A stretch of DNA of 64,000 nucleotides, from the NCBI GenBank assembly GCA_017480545.1, contig JAFVAI010000102.1, positions 22,524-86,523 of the forward strand, read 5' to 3'. A program made the translations under genes and the position numbers. The stretch is from Schwartzia sp. (in: firmicutes) (lineage in GTDB: Bacteria > Bacillota > Negativicutes > Selenomonadales > Selenomonadaceae). Below are positions 8,157-17,171 of this stretch, piece after piece. Each line of letters begins with the position of its first letter. Positions within the stretch are counted from its first letter, which is position 1. Under the pieces are notes generated by a model, which did not search any database, was not told where the DNA came from, and saw only the letters and a program-made list of their open reading frames with translations.

Positions 8157-9035
8157 TTATCTGTCTCTTGTCACGAGATATTCGGCAAGCTCGCTCAAAA
8201 ACGCCGCCTTTTCGCCCAACGGCACCAGCGCGTGATGCGCCCGGTCCGCCGCCTCCCGCGCGAGGAGCTTCGCCTCGTCCAACGAGGTCAGCGTCACATA
8301 CGTCGACTTGTGGTTGCGCTCGTCGCTGCCGACAGGCTTTCCAATCGCCGCCTCGTCCCCCGTTACATCCAGAATGTCGTCGGTAATCTGAAATGCCAGC
8401 CCGAAGGCCTCGGCGTACTCCGTCAGCGCCGAAAGCTGTGCCTCGTCCGCCCCCGCGAGAATCGCGCCGGATCGGATCGCCGCGCGAAACAGGGCACCGG
8501 TTTTCGCCATATGCATCCGGCAAAGCGTATCGCGGTCAATATGCTTGCCTTCGGATTCCAGGTCGAGCGCCTGGCCGCCGACCATACCGTTCGCCCCCGC
8601 CGCTTCGCTGACCTCCCGCACCACGCGCAGGGCCGTGTCCGCCGGTACGCCCGGCTGCCGCGCCAGCACTTCAAAGGCCAGCGTCAGAAGCCCGTCCCCC
8701 GCCAACGTCGCGATGCCCGCGCCGTACACTTTATGGTTCGTCAGCCGCCCCCGGCGGTAATCGTCATCGTCCATCGCCGGAAGGTCATCATGGATCAGGG
8801 AATACGTGTGAATCATTTCCAATGCGCAGGCCGACGGCAGGTAGTCTTCCCCGCGCCCACCGACCGCGTCCGCCGCGGCCATCAGAAGAATCGGGCGCAA
8901 CCGTTTGCCGCCTGCCAGCAGGCTGTACTTCATCGACTCCGCGAGGCGCGCGTCGAAGGCCTCGCCTTCCTGCATCTCGCGTATAAGCCCGTTTTCGACC
9001 AGCGTACGCCGTTTTTCCCATTCCGCCTTCAGCAT
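8157..9035 (-). CDS. ispA: Polyprenyl (farnesyl/geranyl) diphosphate synthase
   Basis: A 292-residue trans-prenyltransferase with both aspartate-rich motifs: first DDLPAMDDDDYRRG and second QITDDILD, which bind the magnesium-diphosphate groups. It extends DMAPP and IPP to C15, feeding undecaprenyl and quinone synthesis. Chain length cannot be fixed from sequence alone. The ATG at 9035 follows GAGGGAGAATAAG and is one base after the xseB stop. It is part of the xseA-xseB-ispA-dxs order common in Firmicutes. Confidence 0.94.
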   Translation of the reverse strand: MLKAEWEKRRTLVENGLIREMQEGEAFDARLAESMKYSLLAGGKRLRPILLMAAADAVGGRGEDYLPSACALEMIHTYSLIHDDLPAMDDDDYRRGRLTNHKVYGAGIATLAGDGLLTLAFEVLARQPGVPADTALRVVREVSEAAGANGMVGGQALDLESEGKHIDRDTLCRMHMAKTGALFRAAIRSGAILAGADEAQLSALTEYAEAFGLAFQITDDILDVTGDEAAIGKPVGSDERNHKSTYVTLTSLDEAKLLAREAADRAHHALVPLGEKAAFLSELAEYLVTRDR

Positions 9036-9036
9036 C

Positions 9037-9279
9037 TTATTCTCCCTCGATTTTCAGTTCCAACGTTTCCGTCTCGCCCGTTTTTTCCTTCACAAGCAAA
9101 TCCATGGCCTTTTCCGCCCGTTCCAAAGCCTTCATGCACTTCTGCGAAAGCCGGATGCCCCGGCTGTAATTTTCCATCAAATCGGCGAGGCTCGGCTCGC
9201 CGGTTTCCATCCGATCCACAATCGCCTCAAGCTCCGCCAGCGATTCCTCAAAGGACGCTTCCTTTCGCGCCGTCATCAT
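9037..9279 (-). CDS. xseB: Exodeoxyribonuclease VII small subunit
   Basis: An 80-residue, mostly helical protein with the XseB signature: FEESLAELEAIVDRMETGE, then the second helix with YSRGIRLSQKCMKALERAE. It partners XseA to digest single-stranded DNA. ATG at 9279 follows AGGAGG and overlaps the xseA stop codon, as is usual for this pair. Confidence 0.94.
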   Translation of the reverse strand: MMTARKEASFEESLAELEAIVDRMETGEPSLADLMENYSRGIRLSQKCMKALERAEKAMDLLVKEKTGETETLELKIEGE

Positions 9280-10487
9280 TTGCTCCCTCCTCGCTCCACT
9301 GCCCGGACGTCCGCGTGGACACGGCCGTCCGCCAATATTACCGTCAGCCTGTCGCCTTGCCGCGTTTCGCTGACCAAGCGCACCACCCTGCCTTCCTCAT
9401 TCTCCACGACGCCATACCCGCGCCGCAGCATACGGATCGGATTCAAAAGCTCCAACCGGTCCATCGTCAGATCGAGCCGCTGCTGCTTTTCGCGAAAGCG
9501 CTGCCAAGCGCCTGCGGAAAAGCGTTCGGAGATGCGCGCCAACCGCTCGCGTTTCCCGTCGACAATGCGTTGCGGCGTCGCCATCGCCCTGCGCCGCAGG
9601 CACATCAAAAGCTTCATGCGCTTCGCGTTCATCCAACGGTTCCGCGCCCCCGCAAGGCGAGCCGCCAAACCGGAAATCCGGGCCGTCAGCTCCCGCGCGT
9701 CCGGCACCGCCAGTTCCGCAGCCTGTGACGGCGTCGCCGCGCGCACATCTGCCGCCAAGTCGGACAGCGTGTAATCCGTCTCATGCCCCACCGCCGATAT
9801 GACCGGAATCTTCGATGCGTATATAGCGCGAACGACCGCCTCGGTATTGAACGACCAGAGATCCTCCGCCGAACCGCCGCCCCGCCCGACAATCATCACA
9901 TCAACGGGGAATTTCTCGTTGAAATAGCGGATTCCCTCCGCCACCTCCGCCGCCGACGTCTCGCCCTGCACCTGCACCGGGTACAACACGAGCCGCACCG
10001 ATGGAAAGCGCCGCTTTGACACGCGGTAAATGTCGCGGAGCACAGCCCCCGAAAGCGAAGTCACCACACCGATGGTCGCGGGCAGTTTCGGCAGCGGCTT
10101 CTTGTACGCCGCGTCAAACAGCCCCTCCGCCGTCAACTTTTCCTTGATTTGTTGGAACGCCGCGGCAAGGTCGCCCGTCCCTTCGGGAATCATCGTTTCC
10201 ACATACAGTTGGTAAACGCCGCCGACCTCGTAAACGCGAACCGCGCCCCCGGCGATGACCTGCATCCCGTCCTTCGGATGAAAGCGAAGCCCCTTGTCAT
10301 GCCAGGAAAACATCACGCACTTCAGGCAGGCGTCTTTATCCTTCAGCGTGAAATACGCGTGCCCCGACCGATACGCGTTGAAATTGGAAATCTCGCCGCG
10401 CACCATGATATTGCGCAGAATCGGATCCCCCGCAATCAGATTCCGAATCCATTTCGTGACTTCACCGACGCTGTGAACGGTTCCCAT
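9276..10487 (-). CDS. xseA: Exodeoxyribonuclease VII large subunit
   Basis: A 403-residue protein with the N-terminal OB-fold (residues 1-100; VRGEISNFNAYRSGHAYF) and the nuclease domain (GVVTSLSGAVLRDIYRV, then IVGRGGGSAEDLWSFN, VGHETDYTLSD), followed by a helical C-terminal region. The start MGTVHSVGEVTKWI at 10487 matches where the family begins and follows AAAGG. An in-frame ATG at 10550 overlaps the nusB stop (TAATG) behind AGGAG and would add 21 unconserved residues; which start is used is open. Confidence 0.93.
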   Translation of the reverse strand: MGTVHSVGEVTKWIRNLIAGDPILRNIMVRGEISNFNAYRSGHAYFTLKDKDACLKCVMFSWHDKGLRFHPKDGMQVIAGGAVRVYEVGGVYQLYVETMIPEGTGDLAAAFQQIKEKLTAEGLFDAAYKKPLPKLPATIGVVTSLSGAVLRDIYRVSKRRFPSVRLVLYPVQVQGETSAAEVAEGIRYFNEKFPVDVMIVGRGGGSAEDLWSFNTEAVVRAIYASKIPVISAVGHETDYTLSDLAADVRAATPSQAAELAVPDARELTARISGLAARLAGARNRWMNAKRMKLLMCLRRRAMATPQRIVDGKRERLARISERFSAGAWQRFREKQQRLDLTMDRLELLNPIRMLRRGYGVVENEEGRVVRLVSETRQGDRLTVILADGRVHADVRAVERGGSK

Positions 10488-10549
10488 ACGCCCCAAACCT
10501 TTCCATAAGAAAAAGCCAGACCCCAATTCCGCGAGCCCGGCTCCTTCCA

Positions 10550-10990
10550 TTACTTCTCCTCCCGCATCATCGTGCCCAAAACACCGTTGACGAATCGGCC
10601 CGAATCGTCCGTGCCGAATTTTTTCGCCAGTTCCACTGCTTCATTGATGACAATGCCCGGTGTCACGCCCGGCTCGCTTTGCAATTCATGCACGGCAAGC
10701 CGCAAAATGCTCCGGTCGATGCCAGCCATGCGGGACACCTTCCACTCCTTGGACAGCCTGGAAAGCGTCTCGTCGATCGACGCGAGTTCCTCGCACGTGC
10801 CTGAAACCAACGCCCATGCATACGCGTAGTCCGCTTCCCGGCTGCGCTCGTCCTGTTTTTCCGGCGTGCCGTCCTGCCACGCCGCATCCAGCGCCTTTTT
10901 CCAAGCCTCCCTCGCGCCCTCTGGCGCAGGATTCATGTCAAGCTGGAAAAGCGCCTGCATCGCCGCTTCGCGCGCCCGTCTCCGGCTCAT
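10550..10990 (-). CDS. nusB: Transcription antitermination factor NusB
   Basis: A 146-residue all-helical protein beginning MSRRRAREAAMQALFQLD, the canonical NusB start, with the C-terminal stretch VINEAVELAKKFGTDDSGRFVNGVLG. NusB binds boxA RNA with NusE (S10) in rRNA antitermination. It overlaps the DUF2273 gene upstream by ATGA and is placed after the asp23 set as in many Firmicutes. Confidence 0.95.
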   Translation of the reverse strand: MSRRRAREAAMQALFQLDMNPAPEGAREAWKKALDAAWQDGTPEKQDERSREADYAYAWALVSGTCEELASIDETLSRLSKEWKVSRMAGIDRSILRLAVHELQSEPGVTPGIVINEAVELAKKFGTDDSGRFVNGVLGTMMREEK

Positions 10991-11253
10991 AACTTCCCTC
11001 TTCCTTGGCTAAACAGCGCCGTCAAATTGCGCACACCGTTTTCCCTGAGGGCCTGCAGCCAACCGTCGTCAGCCTCGTCCACCTTGTGCCCCAGCCAAAG
11101 ACCGGCCGCAACGCAAACGCCGATGAACAGCATCTTCCAGAAGCCGAACAGGAGAATCGACACCGCGATCAGCGCACCCAAAATAGCGCCAAGCATACAG
11201 CCCCGGTGGTTCTCCCACGCCTCCTGAAACAGCCTTGCACATTCTTCCTTCAT
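10987..11253 (-). CDS. DUF2273 family small membrane protein
   Basis: An 88-residue protein with two hydrophobic helices (about residues 21-37 and 39-55, separated by a few residues) and a soluble tail. This is the DUF2273 family, nearly always next to asp23 and amaP; its function is not established, but the grouping suggests envelope stress or membrane anchoring of Asp23. ATG 11253 is used because AAGGTGG precedes it; the GTG at 11265 is inside that ribosome site. Confidence 0.85.
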   Translation of the reverse strand: MKEECARLFQEAWENHRGCMLGAILGALIAVSILLFGFWKMLFIGVCVAAGLWLGHKVDEADDGWLQALRENGVRNLTALFSQGRGKL

Positions 11254-11271
11254 CTTGCCGACCACCTTCGG

Positions 11272-11874
11272 TTAGGAGACCCGCGACTTCTTTGCCGCGT
11301 CCCTGCTCGCAATCTCGGAGATTGAAATATCAATCGTATAATCCGCGAGGCCGAGCACTTCGTTCATCTGCTCCGAAACCGCCGTCCGAACAGCATCCGA
11401 AACCTGCGCGACATTTTGCCCGCCGCCCAAGCCGATTGCAAGGCCGACCACGACTGCAGACGACGGCTCGGCGCCTTCGCCCTTGGCGACGCGGCGGGAC
11501 TCTACCTTCGCGTCAACCGTCTCGACACCGTAAACCTTGAGCGCGGCCCTCTCGGCGAGACCGGACACGGCGGATGTCGCGACGCGCACTTCGCCCCCCG
11601 CGCCGCGCACCACAACCGCTTCCGACTCCTTCTTCGCCTTCTCCTGCGCCCCGTCTGTCGATCCGCAGGTCACAGCGCAAGCCGCCAAATGGACGCCAAG
11701 CAGGAACACCAACGCCGCTCCGGCCATCGTCTCCCAACGGGAGAGCACAAAAGCCGTCTCGTTCAAAATTTCGGGCACGGGAATCACCGGCAGGCAAAGC
11801 ACGATTGCGCCGAGCGCCGCCAACGCGACAGCCAGCGCGAAAACAAACAACAAAAACCGATTGATATATCCCAT
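11272..11874 (-). CDS. amaP: Alkaline shock response membrane anchor protein AmaP
   Basis: A 200-residue protein with two N-terminal membrane helices (about residues 7-32 and 49-70), then a soluble domain of the Asp23-like fold (residues 85-195). In Staphylococcus aureus AmaP holds Asp23 at the membrane. Here it lies directly between asp23 and the DUF2273 gene. Its cytoplasmic part resembles Asp23 itself, including the DYTIDISIS strand. Confidence 0.88.
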   Translation of the reverse strand: MGYINRFLLFVFALAVALAALGAIVLCLPVIPVPEILNETAFVLSRWETMAGAALVFLLGVHLAACAVTCGSTDGAQEKAKKESEAVVVRGAGGEVRVATSAVSGLAERAALKVYGVETVDAKVESRRVAKGEGAEPSSAVVVGLAIGLGGGQNVAQVSDAVRTAVSEQMNEVLGLADYTIDISISEIASRDAAKKSRVS

Positions 11875-11896
11875 ACGAATCTATGCCTTCCCAATC

Positions 11897-12304
11897 TCAA
11901 CGAACGCGAGCGGCTTCCTCTTCCTTCGGCTCCTCCTCGGGAACGCCGACACCCTGCACATGGATATTGACCTCGACCACGGAAAGTCCCGTCATCGTCT
12001 CGATGGCCTGCTTGACATTCTCCTGCACCGCCAACGCGACCTCGGGAATCCTCACGCCGTACTTCACGATAATGTAGAGATCCACAGCCGCCTCGGTCTC
12101 GCCGACCTCGACCTTGACGCCCTTCGCGAAATTCTTCTTGCCGAGAATCTCCGCGATGCCTCCGGCGATGCCGCCGCTCATCCCCTCGATGCCTTTGACC
12201 TCCGTAGCCGCAAGACCGGCAATGATGCTGACGACTTCGTCCGCGATTCGTACCGCGCCCAACGCGCCCTTCTTGTTCAAAGCCTCCGATTTGTTTTCTG
12301 CCAT
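11897..12304 (-). CDS. asp23: Asp23/Gls24 family envelope stress response protein
   Basis: A 135-residue protein with the family core IADEVVSIIAGLAATEVKGIEGMSGG and the beta-rich region ending VVEVNIHVQGVGV, followed by a short acidic tail. Such proteins respond to cell-wall stress. ATG 12304 follows GGGGAGG; residues upstream in the same frame are not conserved. It is the first gene of the operon that runs to base 1201, behind a promoter at 12393-12421. Confidence 0.92.
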   Translation of the reverse strand: MAENKSEALNKKGALGAVRIADEVVSIIAGLAATEVKGIEGMSGGIAGGIAEILGKKNFAKGVKVEVGETEAAVDLYIIVKYGVRIPEVALAVQENVKQAIETMTGLSVVEVNIHVQGVGVPEEEPKEEEAARVR

Positions 12305-12392
12305 GAAAAAAACCTCCCCATGATTATTATTTCTGCCATTCGGCAGGGCAACTCCCCGCCCTCCCGCGAACGGAAGGCACATTACCTTTTGT

Positions 12393-12421
12393 ATTATACC
12401 AGACATTGAAGAAACAAACAA
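12393..12421 (-). promoter_or_regulatory. Promoter of the asp23-nusB-xseAB-dxs-recN operon
   Basis: Minus strand: TTGTTT (12416-12421), 17-base spacer, then TATAAT (12393-12398) preceded by TGG (extended -10). It starts about 85 bases before the asp23 ATG and is the only clear promoter for the 11-kb operon. Confidence 0.78.
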
Positions 12422-12447
12422 TCAAGAGAATTTCTTTTTTGCCCGAA

Positions 12448-12464
12448 TTGCGCATTTTGCGCAA
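12448..12464. promoter_or_regulatory. Palindrome upstream of the asp23 promoter (possible operator)
   Basis: TTGCGCA-TTT-TGCGCAA is a perfect 7+7 inverted repeat centred about 35 bases upstream of the -35 box. It is not followed by a T run on either strand, so a terminator role is unlikely. A regulator site is an inference. Confidence 0.35.
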
Positions 12465-12491
12465 AATAATTTGCCCGCTTGGCATGCAACA

Positions 12492-12529
12492 AACAAAAAA
12501 CGCAAGGCACATCGGTTCCCTGCGTTTTT
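12492..12529 (-). terminator. Rho-independent terminator after surE
   Basis: Minus strand: AAAACGCAGG, an 11-base loop, CCTTGCGTTTTTTGTTTG; the stem has one bulged base. It is just downstream of the surE stop and ends the aro-surE operon. Confidence 0.7.
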
Positions 12530-12532
12530 GGT

Positions 12533-13327
12533 TCACGATATTTTCTTTTGCTCCGCCAGCCGCCCCGAGAACCTCGGCGCAATTCCGCGCTTTTTTAGCG
12601 CGGCCACATCCGTCATGTCCACGGTCAGCGGCGTCACCGCGATGAAGCCCGCCTCCGTGCGGCGGATGTCCGTGTCCTCGTCGTTGCCCCAGTCATACAT
12701 CTCGCCGCCGATGTGATAATAGAGCCGACCGTCCCGCTCGATGCGATCGAAGGCGTTGATATAGTCGCGATGCCCGAGAGACGCCCACACAAATTTCGCT
12801 TCGCCATTCCGCAAGGTTTTCGGGAAATTCACGTTCAGGAAAAAATCTCTTCCTGCCTGCTCGAAAATCCATGGCAATTTTTCCGCGAACTGTGCCGCCG
12901 CTTCCCCAAAAGGCAACGACGAATGGGCGTCCAACGAGAGCGCGATGGCGGGGATGCCGTGCATGTACCCTTCCATCGCGCCGCCCACCGTGCCGGAATA
13001 GAGCACGTCCGTACCGAGATTCGCGCCCTTGTTGATGCCGGAAATCACAAGCTCCGGCCATATCTCCCGCTGTTCCAGCGCTTCCATGCAAATTTTCACA
13101 CAATCCGTGGGCGTACCGTCGATGCTCCATGCCTTGACAACTTTGTCGCCAAAGGCCTGACAGGTGCACACCTCAATGTCGCGGTGCACTGTCAGCGCGT
13201 GGGCCATGCCGCTCTGCTCGGCTGCGGGAGCGGCAACGTAAACCTCATGCTCCGCCGCCAGCGTCCCGACCAACGCATGAAGCCCCGGCGCCCCAATGCC
13301 GTCGTCGTTCGTCAAAAGAATCCGCAT
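12533..13327 (-). CDS. surE: 5'/3'-nucleotidase SurE
   Basis: A 264-residue protein starting MRILLTNDDGIGAPG, the SurE metal-binding N-terminus (both Asp), with SIDGTPTDCVKI, SGINKGANLGTDVLYSGTVG and other family segments. SurE hydrolyses nucleoside 5'- and 3'-monophosphates and short polyphosphate. ATG 13327 follows TTGGAGGG; the frame is open upstream to 13369 but those residues are not conserved. It ends the aroC-aroK-aroB-surE operon. Confidence 0.94.
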   Translation of the reverse strand: MRILLTNDDGIGAPGLHALVGTLAAEHEVYVAAPAAEQSGMAHALTVHRDIEVCTCQAFGDKVVKAWSIDGTPTDCVKICMEALEQREIWPELVISGINKGANLGTDVLYSGTVGGAMEGYMHGIPAIALSLDAHSSLPFGEAAAQFAEKLPWIFEQAGRDFFLNVNFPKTLRNGEAKFVWASLGHRDYINAFDRIERDGRLYYHIGGEMYDWGNDEDTDIRRTEAGFIAVTPLTVDMTDVAALKKRGIAPRFSGRLAEQKKIS

Positions 13328-13355
13328 ACATTCCCTCCAATGATAACGCACACCA

Positions 13356-14444
13356 TCAATCGGAAACAATCATTCGCATACATTTCCGCACTGCGGCTTC
13401 CGGCACGTCTGAAGCCACCCTGGCATGACCGACGCTTTCCATCAGGATCCATTTCACCTTGCCGTCCACGGCTTTCTTGTCATGGAAGATTGCCGCGTAC
13501 ATGCCGTCCTCGGTACAGCCTTCCGCCTGTGTCGGCAGCGAGAATTTTTCCAGCAGCCCGCGCAGCTGCGCCACCTCCGCGTCACCGACCAAGCCCAGCT
13601 CACGGCTCAGATACGCCGCGCCCATCATGCCGACCGCCACGGCCTCGCCGTGGTTGTACCGCACATAGCGCGTTTCCTTCTCAATGGCGTGGCCCATGGT
13701 ATGCCCGAAATTCAGGATGGCGCGAAGCCCCGCCTCCTTCTCGTCCTGCGTCACGACTTCCGCCTTGATCTCGCAGGAGCGGAGCACGATATGCTCCATC
13801 GCGGGAAGCTGCATCGCCAGCACCGCCTCGGCGTGCTCTTCCAAATATGAAAAAAACGCCCCGTCATAAATCACGCCGTACTTGACCACCTCGCCCAGCC
13901 CGGTGGAAAGCTCGCGGCGCGGAAGCGTCGACAGGCAGCCAAGGTTGATGAACACGCGCTTCGGCTGGTAAAACGCGCCGATCAGGTTCTTGCCCAGACG
14001 GTGGTTGACCGCGACCTTGCCTCCGACGCTGGAATCCACCTGCGCCAAAAGGCTCGTCGGAATCTGCACGAACGGCACACCGCGCATGTACGTCGCGGCG
14101 ACAAACCCCGCAAGGTCGCCGACGACGCCGCCGCCCAACGCGACAATCGCCGATTTCCGATCCAGTCCCACCTCGATAGCCCGCGTGTAGGCACGTTCCG
14201 CTTCCGCCAACGACTTCGAGCCTTCCCCCGCGGGCACGAGATGCACCGTTGGCCGTTTTCCGGCACGCCGGAGAAGCTCCGCGAATTTTTCCCCATGCAC
14301 CTTTCCCACGTTGGAATCGGAAAAGACCAGAACCTGCGAGGAAAACCCCGCCCCCGCAAAAAAGGAAACGATTTCCGCTTCCAGATCTTCTCCGATCAAA
14401 ATATCATAGCCGTTCTCCGGCAAATCGACTCTGACCTCACGCAC
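13356..14444 (-). CDS. aroB: 3-dehydroquinate synthase
   Basis: A 362-residue NAD-dependent enzyme with GGGVVGDLAGFVAATY (NAD binding), the KNLIGAFYQPK segment and the zinc ligands in NFGHTMGHAIE and NHGEAVAVGM. It forms 3-dehydroquinate from DAHP, the second shikimate-pathway step. The start is GTG 14444, overlapping the end of aroK behind GTAGGGGG. It is grouped with aroC and aroK; aroE is 8.5 kb away in the pilus operon. Confidence 0.95.
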   Translation of the reverse strand: MREVRVDLPENGYDILIGEDLEAEIVSFFAGAGFSSQVLVFSDSNVGKVHGEKFAELLRRAGKRPTVHLVPAGEGSKSLAEAERAYTRAIEVGLDRKSAIVALGGGVVGDLAGFVAATYMRGVPFVQIPTSLLAQVDSSVGGKVAVNHRLGKNLIGAFYQPKRVFINLGCLSTLPRRELSTGLGEVVKYGVIYDGAFFSYLEEHAEAVLAMQLPAMEHIVLRSCEIKAEVVTQDEKEAGLRAILNFGHTMGHAIEKETRYVRYNHGEAVAVGMMGAAYLSRELGLVGDAEVAQLRGLLEKFSLPTQAEGCTEDGMYAAIFHDKKAVDGKVKWILMESVGHARVASDVPEAAVRKCMRMIVSD

Positions 14445-14964
14445 GAATATAGCCCCCTACCCTCAGAAAACCAACGATTGCTTCCGATGCCTCCATCGGC
14501 GACAAGCGGCTCGTGTCGATGGTGAAATCGGCGCGGGCATACATCGCGCGGCGGTTTTCCAAAAGCGTCTCCACCGTCTTGCGCCGATCCTCCTGCCGGT
14601 CGAGCATCGGGCGCTCGCCGCGCCGCTCTGTCCGCTGCAAAATGGTATCAATGTCGGCGGTCAGGCAGACGAGGACGCCCCTCTCTTTCAAAATCCGGAA
14701 ATTCTCCTCGTCCTTCACCGTGCCGCCGCCCGTGGCAATCACCGTGAACTTCCGTTGCACGACTTCACGCACCGCCTCGCGCTCCTTTTCGCGAAAATAA
14801 GGCTCGCCCTTCGCCGCGAAAATTTCCGGTACGCTCATGCTTTCCTTCGTTTCGATATATTTGTCCAAATCGACCAGCCCGCAACCGAGCCGGGTCGCCA
14901 GCATCCGCCCGCAGCTTGTCTTGCCTGTGCCCATGAAACCAATCAAAACGATATGCTTCATCAT
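14437..14964 (-). CDS. aroK: Shikimate kinase
   Basis: A 175-residue P-loop kinase: Walker A GFMGTGKTS, shikimate-binding DLDKYIE and the GGGT motif, and the lid region RRGERPMLD. It phosphorylates shikimate at O3. Two adjacent ATGs (14964, 14961) follow GAGGG at the end of aroC; the first is used. It overlaps aroB by eight bases. Confidence 0.94.
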   Translation of the reverse strand: MMKHIVLIGFMGTGKTSCGRMLATRLGCGLVDLDKYIETKESMSVPEIFAAKGEPYFREKEREAVREVVQRKFTVIATGGGTVKDEENFRILKERGVLVCLTADIDTILQRTERRGERPMLDRQEDRRKTVETLLENRRAMYARADFTIDTSRLSPMEASEAIVGFLRVGGYIRA

Positions 14965-14965
14965 A

Positions 14966-16108
14966 TCATTGTCCCTCAATTCGCTGCCGGTACGCGCCCA
15001 CCGCGTCCAAAAGATCGCGCATCGAATCGCCGCCGAACTTTTCCGTGACGGCGGAGGCAAGCGTCAGCGCCGCCATCGCCTCTCCCACCACGGAGGCCGC
15101 CGGCACCGCGCAGACATCGCTTCTTTCCTTGGAGGCCAGCACCGCTTCCCGGGCGGCAATATCCACGGAATGAAGCGGCGTCATCAGCGTAGGTATCGGC
15201 TTCATGACCGCGCGCACGACAATCGCCTCGCCGTTCGTCATGCCGCCCTCGAGACCGCCCGCATGGTTCGTTTTCCGTACCACGCGCCCGCTTTCACCAT
15301 AAAACATTTCGTCATGGGCAAGACTGCCAAGAAGCTCCGCGTAGCCAAATCCCTCGCCAATCTCCACGCCCTTGACGGCCTGAATGGACATCATCGCGCC
15401 AGCGAGCTTCGCGTCCAAACGGCGGTCCCACTGGATATGGCTGCCGAGGCCGACGGGAACGCCCGTCACGACCACCTCGAAGATGCCGCCCAACGTGTCG
15501 CCCGCTTCTTTCGCCTCTCGGATTTTCGCCTTCATGCGTTCCTCCGCCGCCCCGTCGCGACAGTTCAACTCCGAAGCCTCGTTTCCCGTCGTCTTTTCCG
15601 CGTCGGCGCGTACGCCGCCGATGTTGATCACACGGGAAGAAATTTCAATCCCCAGCGCCGCGAGAAATTGTTTTGCCACCGCGCCTGCCGCGACGCGCAC
15701 CGCCGTTTCCCGCGCGCTGGAGCGTTCGAGAATGTCGCGGATATCCGTCCGGTCATATTTCCTGATGCCCGTCAGATCAGCGTGCCCGGGCCTCGCCGCC
15801 GTGACTTTTTCCCCGGCGGGCTCGCCAAACGCCGCCATGCGGTCCGTCCAGTTCGCGAAGTCCTTATTCTTCACTTGCATCGTAATCGGGCTTCCGAGGG
15901 TCTCGCCGAATCGTACGCCGGACACGATTTCCGCCCGGTCCGTCTCGATTTTCATGCGCCCTCCGCGCCCGTAGCCCTGCTGGCGCCGCGCAAGCTCCCG
16001 ATTGATTTTTTCAGGGTCGAGCCGCAGTCCTGCCGGAAATCCTTCCAAAATGACCGTCAACGCCGGGCCGTGAGATTCCCCCGCCGTCAAAAAACGAAGC
16101 TCTGCCAT
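14966..16108 (-). CDS. aroC: Chorismate synthase
   Basis: A 380-residue protein with the start [17 protein letters not shown] and the FMN-site signatures RPGHADLTG and [16 protein letters not shown]. It forms chorismate from EPSP with reduced FMN. It is the first gene of the aro operon, behind a ribosome site GAGGAAAAGAC and a clear promoter at 16163-16192. Confidence 0.95.
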   Translation of the reverse strand: MAELRFLTAGESHGPALTVILEGFPAGLRLDPEKINRELARRQQGYGRGGRMKIETDRAEIVSGVRFGETLGSPITMQVKNKDFANWTDRMAAFGEPAGEKVTAARPGHADLTGIRKYDRTDIRDILERSSARETAVRVAAGAVAKQFLAALGIEISSRVINIGGVRADAEKTTGNEASELNCRDGAAEERMKAKIREAKEAGDTLGGIFEVVVTGVPVGLGSHIQWDRRLDAKLAGAMMSIQAVKGVEIGEGFGYAELLGSLAHDEMFYGESGRVVRKTNHAGGLEGGMTNGEAIVVRAVMKPIPTLMTPLHSVDIAAREAVLASKERSDVCAVPAASVVGEAMAALTLASAVTEKFGGDSMRDLLDAVGAYRQRIEGQ

Positions 16109-16162
16109 GTCTTTTCCTCATTCCATCCGCCGCGCAAAGGCGAGGCGCAAAATTTCTTTCTC

Positions 16163-16192
16163 ATTATAAGACGGAGAAATTCCGAAAGTCAA
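16163..16192 (-). promoter_or_regulatory. Promoter of the aroC-aroK-aroB-surE operon
   Basis: Minus strand: TTGACT (16187-16192), 18-base spacer, TATAAT (16163-16168), about 55 bases upstream of the aroC ATG. Confidence 0.82.
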
Positions 16193-16212
16193 CCGAATCG
16201 CCGCACAAGCCT

Positions 16213-16677
16213 TCACCGCTCCCAATGATCCATGGCATAGGTTCCGTCCTGTTCCCGCGCCACGCCAACGGCGCGGGCGCGTTCCGCCCCTTTTGCCCCG
16301 ATGCCCAGAAGCAAAATCTTTCCGTCTTTTTTCCGCGCGTAAACCGTGTACTTCGCGTCTCCGGAAGCTCCGTCCAGCAACCGCACATGCTTCGCCGTTG
16401 CCGTCTCCGCTTTTGCCGCCGTTTGCGGCTCCGCGTTGAGCTTGGCAACCGCCAACCGCACACCGTCCTCCGCCGCATTGCGGAGGACGCCTCGTTCCAA
16501 GAAGCGGCGGGCCGACGCCGTATGGTTCATGCTGATGGCGTAAATCGTCGCCGAAAGGAACATCAGCGTCCCCAACGCGCAAATCCCGAACACGGAAAAC
16601 ATGCCGCGCTCCCCGATGTTACGGAAGGGGGCAAAAATCAATTTTGATATTTCACAATTCCTGATTCGTCCCGTCAT
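16213..16677 (-). CDS. Pilus-associated single-helix membrane protein, PilX-like position
   Basis: A 154-residue protein with one hydrophobic segment at about residues 27-48 (VFGICALGTLMFLSATIYA) followed by a soluble domain. It does not have a clear prepilin peptidase site. It is the last gene of the pilus operon, overlapping the minor pilin upstream by ATGA, and size and layout resemble PilX-type accessory proteins. I do not recognise a specific family; a role in pilus assembly is inferred from position. Confidence 0.65.
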   Translation of the reverse strand: MTGRIRNCEISKLIFAPFRNIGERGMFSVFGICALGTLMFLSATIYAISMNHTASARRFLERGVLRNAAEDGVRLAVAKLNAEPQTAAKAETATAKHVRLLDGASGDAKYTVYARKKDGKILLLGIGAKGAERARAVGVAREQDGTYAMDHWER

Positions 16678-17171
16678 GTGCCTTTCCCCGTCCATGTGAC
16701 TGCCGTTTCCAATTCGTATTCCTGCCCGGTCAGCCGATTTTCTCCGACGAGGCGCAATAATACAGTTCGCGCCCCGACGCGCTCCGCCGCAAAGGTTTTC
16801 ACGGCGATTCTGCCCAGCGTGCTTTGTCCCGTCAGCGGTTGGCCGTCCAACATCATGCGGGGCCACGATTCTTGGGTTTTCCGGTAGGCGACCCAAACCG
16901 CCGAGCCACTCCCCGCCCGGCAAAGCACCTTGAGATCGCCGCTCTCGATTTTCACGTCCTCCGCGTACCGAAGATCGGCAGTCATTCGCTCCATCGCGTA
17001 GCCCACCTGCTCTTGGAGCGCCCAGTCCCCCAACAGGAACAAATAGGCGCGGAGACCGAAAACGAAGGCTGTGGCGAGAGCCGCGCACAAGATGACCAAG
17101 AGAGGCATCGCCGCGACAAGTTCCAAAAGCCCCGCGCCCCGCTCGCTTTCGTTCCCGCCGGTTTCAATCAT
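16674..17171 (-). CDS. Minor pilin-like protein (PilW/PulJ type)
   Basis: A 165-residue protein with a type IV prepilin-like N-terminus: ESERGAGLLELVAAMPLL, i.e. a Gly at the cleavage position, hydrophobic helix and the conserved Glu five residues in. The C-terminal domain is beta-rich. ATG 17171 overlaps the end of the previous pilin gene; the ribosome site is weak, which fits coupling. PilW-like assignment is by gene order and length. Confidence 0.72.
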   Translation of the reverse strand: MIETGGNESERGAGLLELVAAMPLLVILCAALATAFVFGLRAYLFLLGDWALQEQVGYAMERMTADLRYAEDVKIESGDLKVLCRAGSGSAVWVAYRKTQESWPRMMLDGQPLTGQSTLGRIAVKTFAAERVGARTVLLRLVGENRLTGQEYELETAVTWTGKGT

